This document shows positions 1 through 6,231 of a stretch of 63,852 nucleotides of DNA, piece after piece. The DNA lies in the NCBI RefSeq assembly GCF_002929495.1, contig NZ_PJJJ01000023.1, forward strand, positions 1 through 63,852. Reading direction: 5' to 3'. Positions within the stretch are counted from its first letter, which is position 1; each line of letters starts with the position of its first letter. The notes below the pieces were generated by a model. It had not been told where the DNA came from, searched no databases, and worked only from the letters and a program-made list of their open reading frames with translations. Made by a program: the position numbers and the translations under genes. Origin of the DNA: Cryobacterium sp. Y82. GTDB taxonomy: Bacteria; Actinomycetota; Actinomycetes; Actinomycetales; Microbacteriaceae.

Positions 1-45
1 GCCGACAAACCCACCGAGAATGACCGACTCGAACTAGCCGCCTAA
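1..45 (+). CDS. 3' end of a truncated gene (window edge)
   Basis: The first 14 codons read in frame 1 as a hydrophilic, acidic tail ending ELAA before a TAA at 43-45. The gene begins outside the window, so its family cannot be recognised. The only support is an open frame up to the edge and a 60-bp gap to the next start, so this is a weak call. Confidence 0.3.
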   Translation, partial: ADKPTENDRLELAA

Positions 46-105
46 ACTCCCACTGGCCTCATTCACCTTGACAAATTCCGCGGCAGCGTCTGACAGGATC
101 TCACA

Positions 106-624
106 ATGACCCACTCTGAGCTTCACGCCATGAGTGTCGGGGAACTTATCGACACCTACTCCGAGATCCTTGACGAGCTGCGCCACCGCGGCCTCGTTCG
201 CACCAAGAACGCCCCGGTCGGTGACCTTGCCGAATACGCGGCCTCGATCGCTTACGAGGGAAGGCTTGAGAAGAACTCTGCGAAGTCGTACGACCTGCTC
301 GCGGGTGACGGTCGCCGGGTACAGGTTAAGGTGCGAAACGTAGTCCCGAGTACCAGCCCATCGCAGACGTTCTCCGCGATCAGGTCCGACGGTTATGACG
401 TGTGCTTATTCGTCCTTGTCACAGACAACCGGGTCACCCTGGCCAAGGAATGGTCGATTGAAGACGTCAAAATGCATGGAAGGTTCCAAGCACACACGAA
501 CTCCGTCACCGTCCGGGTTGGGAAGGTCTTGGTGATCGGCACAGATGTCACGCCGATGTTGCAATCCGCTTGGACAGACATGCGAGGTATAGTCGCAACC
601 GCCGATGTCAACGAAGTGCTCTGA
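106..624 (+). CDS. Hypothetical protein, PD-(D/E)xK nuclease-like (DUF6998-like)
   Basis: A 172-residue soluble protein with no signal peptide or membrane segment. An N-terminal helical part is followed by a helix with GDLAEY (about residues 40-45) and then a strand pair, SYDLL (about 62) and VQVKVR (about 73-78). The order Glu/Asp, then D, then QxK is that of the core of PD-(D/E)xK endonuclease-like folds, and it resembles the DUF6998 group. Gln replaces the usual acidic residue before the Lys. AGGATC precedes the ATG by 7 bases. It stands alone, followed by the converging NUDIX-type regulator. The fold assignment is an inference from motif order; the gene itself is convincing. Confidence 0.7.
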   Translation: MTHSELHAMSVGELIDTYSEILDELRHRGLVRTKNAPVGDLAEYAASIAYEGRLEKNSAKSYDLLAGDGRRVQVKVRNVVPSTSPSQTFSAIRSDGYDVCLFVLVTDNRVTLAKEWSIEDVKMHGRFQAHTNSVTVRVGKVLVIGTDVTPMLQSAWTDMRGIVATADVNEVL

Positions 625-650
625 CTGATCGTTTGCTCAGGCCGGACGTC

Positions 651-1277
651 TCAGGGCTCTGCGTGCCGAAACACTTTCGCCGGCTTACCGACCAGGCCGG
701 GCCGGTAGGCATCCGTTTCGACGAGCTGGCCCAGCATGTGCCGACGGAAGGTGTCCTTGCCGAGCGGTTCACCCGCAATCGCCGAGTGCAGGCGCAACAG
801 TTCGAGCAGGGTGAACTCCGGGCCAAGCAGTCGCTCTGGGTCGGCCGAGGCCCGGTATGAAGTCCGCAGTGTGCCTACCGCCAACTCGAGAATCAGTTCG
901 TGGTCATAGATCAGGTCACGAACCTCTGACACCGGTTTCAGGTCGTCGTGCGAGACGGATGCCGGCGGCACTACTACGAGGTGCGCCACTGAGATCACCC
1001 AACCACGATCATCCCGTTCTGGGGCGTCGAAAACATGCAACTGGCGCGGGTGCAGGCCCATAATATGGGCCTTGTCGCTCAGTGAACGGAGTACGGCATC
1101 GGCAAGGGTTTCGCGCTCGTGCACGAACGTTCCGGGCAGGCGCCACCCAGTCTGGTTCTGCACGAGCGCCACACAGAGCTTGCCATCTTTCACCGAGAGA
1201 ACGGCCGTGTCCACAGCCACCGAAGGGCGCGGATAGTCGGTTAAGAGCTTGTCGGAACTGTCGCGGTAGATGGTCAC
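651..1277 (-). CDS. NUDIX-domain transcriptional regulator, NrtR-like
   Basis: A 208-residue protein with an N-terminal NUDIX domain (about 15-140) and a C-terminal winged-helix-like part (about 145-205, LLGPEFTLLELLRLH, then DTFRRHML). The NUDIX box is degenerate: after RETLADAVLRSL the catalytic EExG acids are replaced by SDKA, so hydrolysis is unlikely and a ligand-sensing role is favoured. NrtR proteins bind ADP-ribose-type ligands and repress NAD or ADP-ribose genes. Here the divergent neighbour is a (broken) ADP-ribosylglycohydrolase, and the gap contains palindromes. This fits a local regulator, which is inference from domain layout and context. Confidence 0.8.
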   Translation of the reverse strand: MTIYRDSSDKLLTDYPRPSVAVDTAVLSVKDGKLCVALVQNQTGWRLPGTFVHERETLADAVLRSLSDKAHIMGLHPRQLHVFDAPERDDRGWVISVAHLVVVPPASVSHDDLKPVSEVRDLIYDHELILELAVGTLRTSYRASADPERLLGPEFTLLELLRLHSAIAGEPLGKDTFRRHMLGQLVETDAYRPGLVGKPAKVFRHAEP

Positions 1278-1296
1278 TCGGTAATTATCTCAGATG

Positions 1297-1330
1297 TGAT
1301 CTATATTGGTAATAGATCAAATATGATCTA
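1297..1330. promoter_or_regulatory. Three-half-site operator between regulator and ADP-ribosylglycohydrolase
   Basis: TGATCTAT (1297-1304) and ATAGATCA (1312-1319) form a perfect inverted repeat with a 7-base spacer. TAGATCA (1313-1319) and TGATCTA (1324-1330) form a second one with a 4-base spacer. The shared central half-site makes an overlapping double operator about 20 bp upstream of both the regulator start and the ATG at 1349. The AT-rich bases around it could hold both promoters. Binding by the NrtR-like protein is inferred from position only. Confidence 0.65.
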
Positions 1331-1348
1331 AAAAACAGGGGAGACCAG

Positions 1349-2343
1349 ATGAAGTAAACACGCGAACACCTCGACACCGCCCAACGCGACCGCGCCGCCG
1401 GCGTGCTCCTCGGAATGGCCTGCGGCGACGCGCTCGGCGCCGGGTACGAATTCGGTCCTCCTCTGTCGGCGAGCACCCCGGTGTTCATGAAGGGCGGAGG
1501 GGGCTTCGCCTGGGCACCGGGGGAGTGGACCGACGACACCTCCATGGCCGTTCCCATCGCCCAGGCTGCCGCGGACGGTCTGGACCTCCGCGACGAGAAC
1601 GTTGTCGACGGCATCGTCGCCCAATGGGTTCAGTGGGCAAAGATGGCGCCCGACGTGGGGATTCAGCTGCGGGCGGTGCTGTCGAAGACCGAGCCCACGG
1701 CATCCGCTGTGCGTTCGGTCGCGAAGGCGCACCACGAACGCACCGGGCGCAGCGGCGGCAACGGCTCGCTCATGCGCACCGCTCCATCAGCAGCCTCACC
1801 CACTATGAGGCGGATGCCGGCGATGCCTGCGTGCTCTGGTGCCTCGCCATTCGGCACGCGGTGCTTGAGGGCGAACTTGACGTGCGCGTAGGCCTTCAGT
1901 TTCTGCCCGACGACCGGCGGGACCTCTGGGAAACCCGTATCGCGGTGGCCGAAATTAGCCAGCCGTCAGACTTCGCTCACAACGGCTGGGTGGTCGAGGC
2001 GCTGCAGGGCGCGTGGTCGGCGATCAGCACCACCAAAGCGACGGATGCGACGCACCTGCGTCTCGCACTCGAAGCCGCGGTGCGCGGTGGCCGCGACACT
2101 GACACCGTGGCGGCGATCGCCGGTGGTCTGCTCGGAGCGCGGTGGGGCGCATCCGCTGTTCCGGCCGAGTGGCGCCGGATCGTGCATGGCTGGCCCGCCT
2201 TGACCGCGGCCGACCTGGTGCGGCTCGGGAGTCGAGCTACCGGAGACGAGGCCGCCGTGTCGGACGCGGAGACTGAGCGCTTCGACGAGAAACTCACGGG
2301 TGTTTATATCCGTCGACTGAAACGAGAGGCTCAGGTGTCGTAG
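1349..2343 (+). pseudogene. ADP-ribosylglycohydrolase, broken by nonsense codon and internal deletion
   Basis: The family removes ADP-ribose from proteins or small molecules using two metal-binding motifs. Both ends are recognisable: GVLLGMACGDALG and WTDDTSMAV at the N-terminus, GRDTDTVAAIAGGLLG and FDEKLTGVY at the C-terminus. There are two lesions. The natural start (ATG at 1349 after GGGGAG) runs ATG-AAG-TAA, so translation stops at codon 3. Near 1785 the reading frame changes and about 20 residues expected between the LMRTAP segment and the SLTHYEADAGDACVLW segment are missing, so this is a small out-of-frame deletion rather than a one-base slip. A GTG at 1403 could restart the first half but cannot repair the second lesion. 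Confidence 0.85.
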
Positions 2344-2358
2344 GACGGAATTCGCGGC

Positions 2359-2829
2359 ATGATGGGCGCGATGACGAAACAGCCTTCGTCGTGGGCGACA
2401 ACCCCGGCGACGCGACGATCAATGCAAGGCAACAAGGCGCGCGACACGTTACCCGAGCTGGCCGTGCGCAGAATATTGCATGCCCAGGGACTGCGCTACC
2501 GGGTGAACGTGCGCCCGCTTCCGGAGCTGCGCCGCACGGCCGACATCGTCTTCACGAGGAAGAAGATCGCCGTGCTGATCGACGGATGCTTCTGGCACGG
2601 TTGCCCCGAGCACTACACGCGCCCGTCGGCCAACCGGGATTTCTGGGATGCGAAGGTCAACAGAAACCGGGAACGTGACGCAGACACGGATCGTGCGCTC
2701 GAGAAGGCGGGTTGGACGGTCGTGCGGTTCTGGGAGCATGAGGCGCCGACGGACGTAGCTGAGTCGATAAGGGTTGCCGTGGAGTGCACGCCTAGGGCCG
2801 ACGTCCAGGCCATTGGCACATCGGAATAA
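2359..2829 (+). CDS. vsr: Very short patch repair endonuclease (Vsr)
   Basis: A complete 156-residue member of the Vsr mismatch nickase family, which cuts 5' of the T in T:G mismatches left by deamination of 5-methylcytosine. The family signature is intact: RTADIVF (catalytic Asp, about 58), then FWHGCPEH (zinc/catalytic His, about 77-84), FWDAKVNRN and the C-terminal VVRFWEHE. Possible starts are at 2359, 2362 and 2374; the conserved region begins near residue 20, so all are compatible. No cytosine methyltransferase lies in the window. The next gene, converging from the right, encodes an HNH endonuclease, so the two may form a small defence/repair pair. Confidence 0.92.
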   Translation: MMGAMTKQPSSWATTPATRRSMQGNKARDTLPELAVRRILHAQGLRYRVNVRPLPELRRTADIVFTRKKIAVLIDGCFWHGCPEHYTRPSANRDFWDAKVNRNRERDADTDRALEKAGWTVVRFWEHEAPTDVAESIRVAVECTPRADVQAIGTSE

Positions 2830-2837
2830 GGCGACTA

Positions 2838-3719
2838 CTAAGCCGCAAACTGTTCGTATCGCGTGGCCAGTGCCTCTCGGGAAGGGCGATCGGCAGCGCG
2901 GCGGGGGAGCACGAGCGCTCTTCCGTGCATGTCCTGAAGCCCATGCCGCAGCATCGGTCCGTCGACCTCATCGAGAAGTGCATGGTCGATGCGAACGATG
3001 AAGTCGGGCGTGATTCCCAGAAGATCTCGGTCGTACGCGGCGTGGTGGATTTTGCAGAGCGCCAATCCGTTGGTCACGCGTGCAAAGCCATCTCTTTCGC
3101 CGTCAGGAATGATGTGGGCGGCGTCGAGGAGCGAGACATGCTTTAGGGAGCAAACGGCACAGCTGTCGGCATACGCATGCATGACCTTGGCACGAAATGC
3201 GGGTTGGTGAAGTCTTGCTCGCACGGTGCGTTCGGCGTACGCACGTTGGTCGGGTGGCAGCGTGGTGGGGTCACCGAAAAAGCGAAGAGACTCGTCCATC
3301 GTGATTGTGAATACCCGTGCGACGGGGTCATCCGCGACCACGTATACGGGGTAATGAGCTGCGTAGACGCCCGTGCGGATGGCTTCGAAATAGATGAGAG
3401 GAGCTTCAAGCTGATGTGCCCGCTGCAGCTTGACGTTGTCGCTGCTGTTCCCCGCTCGATAGTCGTACTTCACGAACGCTGCGGTATCGAGCACGTCTGC
3501 GTACGGACCGTCGACGGTCGTCATGATGCTCAGCGTGGAGCTGAATTCGGCGGGATTTCGGATTCCCCTGCCGCGATCGATCAATGGGAGCCGGAGCTCG
3601 CCGATGTAGAAATTTGCGAGCTCGTCACGACCGAATTCGTATTGCCCAGTGACCTCTCGCTCCTCGAGTAGGCGAAAGATCTCGAGGCGAAGCGCCTGCT
3701 CCTGTTCGTGCGAATACAT
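2838..3719 (-). CDS. HNH endonuclease with SRA-like N-terminal region (restriction-type)
   Basis: A 293-residue protein. The C-terminal HNH (HNH_2-type) domain lies at about 190-245: CAVC, DAAHIIP, NGLALCKIHHAAYD, with Cys, His and Asn residues of the beta-beta-alpha metal site all present. The preceding part (about 50-150) contains IRNPAEF, a conserved Tyr/Gly/Asn pattern and APLIYFEAIRTGVYAAHYP. It resembles the SRA/YDG-like modified-base reader found in COG3440-type restriction enzymes. That would make it a modification-dependent (type IV-like) nuclease. The HNH call is secure; the reader-domain call is an inference. It converges with vsr 8 bp away. Confidence 0.8.
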   Translation of the reverse strand: MYSHEQEQALRLEIFRLLEEREVTGQYEFGRDELANFYIGELRLPLIDRGRGIRNPAEFSSTLSIMTTVDGPYADVLDTAAFVKYDYRAGNSSDNVKLQRAHQLEAPLIYFEAIRTGVYAAHYPVYVVADDPVARVFTITMDESLRFFGDPTTLPPDQRAYAERTVRARLHQPAFRAKVMHAYADSCAVCSLKHVSLLDAAHIIPDGERDGFARVTNGLALCKIHHAAYDRDLLGITPDFIVRIDHALLDEVDGPMLRHGLQDMHGRALVLPRRAADRPSREALATRYEQFAA

Positions 3720-4005
3720 ACTGCAGTTCTACCAGCTCTCTGAGGGCTGCGCGCAGGGAAGAGCCATCGCCCGAAATTTGCTTATGCGGAAAGTTTGCGA
3801 TCGCGCGAGCCACGTGGCGACCAGCTGGTTTGGGCACACGCGTTCCTCGACGGCCGGTATCGAGAGCGATCGCCGCACCTTAGGGCGGCGCGGAGCAGCC
3901 TGACGCCACTGAATTGGCGCCTCAGCGCCGTGCACGGAGCAGTGTCGGTGGCTCCTGCGACACTCATCTTGTTCCCGCCGGGAGCAACTTTGAAGGGGGA
4001 ACACC

Positions 4006-4656
4006 ATGACTGATCCGAACTACACCGCCATGCTGCTGGTCATCGATCGCAGTGGCTCGATGACAGGCATCCGCGATGACATGGTGGGCGGCCTCACCAC
4101 GATGCTCGCCGAGCAGGCGGCCGAGCCGGGCATGCTCACCGTCGACATCGTCACGTTCGACACTGAGATTGAAACGCAGTGCTCGTTGGCCGACCCGAAG
4201 AACGTCACGATCTCGCTCGAGCCGCGGGGCGCCACGGCGCTCTTTGACGCCATTGGTCAGTCGGTAACTGGCTTCGGTCGGGTTCTGGCTGCGTTGCCCG
4301 AACACGCCCGCCCCGAAATCGTGCAGGTCGTGGTCGTCACCGACGGCGACGAGAACTCCAGCCGCGAGTTCGGCCTCGACGCCGTGCGCGCTCTCGTTAC
4401 GCGCCAGAAAGAGCAGTACAACTGGGACTTCATGTTTCTCGGGGCTAACCAAAACGCAGTGCTGTCGGGTGAACGCCTCGGGTTTGACGCCGGCAGCTCT
4501 ATGACCTTCATGGCGAGTACCGACGCGGTATCGAACATGAGTGCCTCCATGGGGCGTTACGTGAAAGACGTGCGCGGCAAGACCAAGCGCATGTTCGATG
4601 ACGACGAGCGGTACGACGCGATGATGCCGGACCCGGAGGCGCCCATCCGCCCTTGA
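4006..4656 (+). CDS. VWA domain protein
   Basis: A 216-residue protein that is almost entirely one von Willebrand factor A domain. The MIDAS metal site is visible: DRSGS at about residues 14-18, the Thr in GATALFDAIG (about 77) and VVTDGDENSS (about 105-114). There is no signal peptide or membrane segment, so it is probably cytosolic. An insert with FLGANQNAV near residue 145 is typical of the phage/tellurium-associated VWA group. A GGGGAA ribosome-binding site precedes the ATG. It has no MoxR ATPase partner here, so its function is unknown. Confidence 0.85.
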   Translation: MTDPNYTAMLLVIDRSGSMTGIRDDMVGGLTTMLAEQAAEPGMLTVDIVTFDTEIETQCSLADPKNVTISLEPRGATALFDAIGQSVTGFGRVLAALPEHARPEIVQVVVVTDGDENSSREFGLDAVRALVTRQKEQYNWDFMFLGANQNAVLSGERLGFDAGSSMTFMASTDAVSNMSASMGRYVKDVRGKTKRMFDDDERYDAMMPDPEAPIRP

Positions 4657-4686
4657 TCTGCCCGGGTGTGATCAGCCCAAAGTGGG

Positions 4687-4715
4687 GGCGCGAAACGCGC
4701 CTAGGTAATTACCTA
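4687..4715. promoter_or_regulatory. GC hairpin followed by a perfect 14-bp palindrome
   Basis: GGCGCG-AAA-CGCGCC (4687-4701) is a perfect stem-loop just after the VWA gene. The perfect palindrome TAGGTAATTACCTA (4702-4715) follows directly. The hairpin lacks a T-run but could still end the VWA transcript. The palindrome lies 44 bp before the DUF4234 start, in an AT-rich stretch suited to a promoter, and is a candidate operator. Both roles are inferred. Confidence 0.5.
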
Positions 4716-4758
4716 ACCTGTCATTCTTGAAAAATATTGCAATCTATGGGGAGCCATA

Positions 4759-5106
4759 ATGAATCGTCGCAGCCCGGCAGCACCGCTGCTTCTACCGATC
4801 GTCACTTTTGGCATTTATAACCTGGTCTGGTTCGTTAAAACCAAGAACGAAATCAATCTCATCGCCCAGAGCAGAATCCCCACTGCATGGCTCATCATTG
4901 TGCCAATCGCTAGCATCTGGTGGATCTGGAAGTACGCTGTCGGCGTTGAACAGACAACAAACGGGGGGATCAGTCGGCACGCCACCTTTTGGCTGCTTCT
5001 GTTGCTCGGCTTTATCGGTACGGCCATCGTGCAGAGTGCGTTCAATTCAGCGATTGACACTTCCGCACCGCACGGGAATCCCCTGGCGGAGCAGATCGCA
5101 GCCTGA
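4759..5106 (+). CDS. DUF4234 membrane protein
   Basis: A 115-residue integral membrane protein with three hydrophobic segments (about 8-25, 42-60 and 75-95). The start PLLLPIVTFGIYNLVWFVKTK matches the DUF4234 pattern: a helix ending with a Trp and a basic stretch. A second segment with WWIWKY and a third with TFWLLLLLGF follow. Function is unknown for the family. GGGGAG lies 9 bases before the ATG. The AT-rich leader carries a palindrome that may regulate it. Confidence 0.75.
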   Translation: MNRRSPAAPLLLPIVTFGIYNLVWFVKTKNEINLIAQSRIPTAWLIIVPIASIWWIWKYAVGVEQTTNGGISRHATFWLLLLLGFIGTAIVQSAFNSAIDTSAPHGNPLAEQIAA

Positions 5107-5469
5107 CCGGTATCGCGGGGAAGGCTACGACGACTAGCGTTTCTCGGCCCGAGTTCGGAAGCGCCTTGAGAAAGCCGATGAGCGACGATGGCTTTGGCAT
5201 GTCTGCAACAATTCGCAGGTGCGTGACTTGAGTCGTGATCGCGAACAACTTCCGGTGTCGGGAGCGCACCAGCGCCCTCTCGACACCCCATGGACAGCCC
5301 CATCCGTGGGCCGCGCGCACGCTTCGTGTGTCGCTACAGTTCGAAGTGCCTGTCAAGGGCTCGGGTGGCTCGTCCGCTCTGTTTGCGGTGCGGTCTGGAC
5401 CGTCCGCGAAATAACCGAGCCGACAGGAAAAAAGCAAGAAGAACCCGGGGGTCCGCCATTATTGGTTCA
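5107..5469. other. 363 bp without a convincing gene
   Basis: Frames on both strands are open in places but show no recognisable domain, no ribosome-binding site and atypical arginine-rich composition. The stretch leads into a gene fragment at 5470 and may be scar sequence from the degraded locus described there. Confidence 0.4.
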
Positions 5470-5613
5470 ATGATTGCATCGCAATTCGCAGGAGTGGCAG
5501 CCGTGAAGTTGTGGGCGGGAATCTTGCCGTTCGTTGCCATGGCACTTCTCGTGCTCTTTCAACGTGCCCGTGCAAAGCGGATGGCGGCACGAGCGCACGC
5601 GGACGGCGCCTAA
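5470..5613 (+). pseudogene. C-terminal remnant of a membrane protein paralogous to 12474-12926
   Basis: The 47 codons end in a hydrophobic helix plus ALLVLFQRARAKRMAAR. The intact gene at 12474-12926 ends with a similar helix and FLVLFRRARQKRMAAR, and the nucleotide match over the last 45 bases of shared sequence is visibly high. The N-terminal two thirds of the intact protein are missing here. An ATG at 5470 could give a short one-helix peptide, but no ribosome-binding site stands out. The matching scar of the neighbouring YccF gene lies at 8483-8587. Confidence 0.6.
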
Positions 5614-5664
5614 CAGACGCCGTCTGGCCCTTGCCTTGCGCCCGGCTGCAGATCTGCACTGCAC

Positions 5665-5693
5665 ATGTACATCGCGATCACGCTGATGTACAT
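5665..5693. promoter_or_regulatory. Paired ATGTACAT operator of the Phd/RelE operon
   Basis: Two perfect copies of the 8-bp palindrome ATGTACAT (5665-5672 and 5686-5693) start exactly 21 bp apart, which is two helical turns. They lie just upstream of the antitoxin ATG at 5701. This matches the cooperative autoregulation known for Phd/YefM antitoxins. Binding is inferred from position and symmetry. Confidence 0.65.
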
Positions 5694-5700
5694 TTGAGGC

Positions 5701-5949
5701 ATGTCGAAGTCAAGCGTCACCGACGCCAGGGCGCGCCTACCCGAGTTGATTGCCCAGGCCAGCTCAGAGGCCGTCTTCTTGGAGCGTCGCGGAAAAGTCG
5801 CTGCTGTGCTGGTGAGCCCCGAGCAGTATGCACGCATGCAAGAAGCGCTTGAGGATGCTGAGGATGTCGCGGCGTTTGATGTGGCGATGGCCGACGAGGG
5901 CGACAACATTCCCTGGGAGCAGGTCAAAGCGGATCTCGGCTGGATGTGA
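5701..5949 (+). CDS. Type II antitoxin, Phd/YefM family
   Basis: An 82-residue protein. The N-terminal DNA-binding and dimerisation part (SVTDARARLPELIAQA, then EAVFLERRGKVAAVLVSPEQY) is the standard Phd/YefM fold. The acidic tail (about 48-82, EDAEDVAAFDVAMADEGD) is the usual toxin-binding region. It should neutralise the toxin encoded directly downstream, whose GTG start overlaps its stop by 4 bases (GTGA), and should repress the operon through the ATGTACAT pair. The pair lies between scars of two unrelated genes, which suggests acquisition. Confidence 0.92.
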   Translation: MSKSSVTDARARLPELIAQASSEAVFLERRGKVAAVLVSPEQYARMQEALEDAEDVAAFDVAMADEGDNIPWEQVKADLGWM

Positions 5950-6203
5950 GCAAATACCGGATCGAATTGCGCCCGGCAGCGGTCAAAGCGTTGCGTCGCA
6001 TTGATCCGCAGGACCGCGGTCGGGTACAAGGCGCCATCGCCCTGCTGGGCGAAGACCCCCGCCCGCCGGGGGCGAGAGCGTTGCAAGGACGGGACGGCTA
6101 TCGGGTGCGGGTGGGCAGCTATCGGATTATCTACACCATCCGCAACGACATCCTTGTGGTGGTCGTGGTCACCGTCGGCCATCGCCGGGACGTGTACGAG
6201 TAG
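5946..6203 (+). CDS. Type II toxin, RelE/ParE family
   Basis: An 85-residue basic protein of the RelE/ParE fold, either a ribosome-dependent mRNA interferase or a gyrase poison. The pattern is complete: KYRIELRPAAVKALRRI at the start, ARALQGRDGYRVRVGSYRIIYTI in the middle and a C-terminal VVVVTVGHRRDVYE. The GHRRDVY end and the RVRVGxYRIIY core favour a RelE-like RNase. It is translated from a GTG that overlaps the antitoxin stop, so the two are coupled. It ends 28 bp from the converging helicase gene. Confidence 0.92.
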   Translation: MSKYRIELRPAAVKALRRIDPQDRGRVQGAIALLGEDPRPPGARALQGRDGYRVRVGSYRIIYTIRNDILVVVVVTVGHRRDVYE

Positions 6204-6231
6204 CGCGTGGTGCAGTTGGGGATTGGGTAGG

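Noticed and set aside
1403..1891. Intact short ADP-ribosylglycohydrolase from GTG 1403
   Set aside because: No ribosome-binding site precedes the GTG and the C-terminal metal site is in another frame after a deletion.
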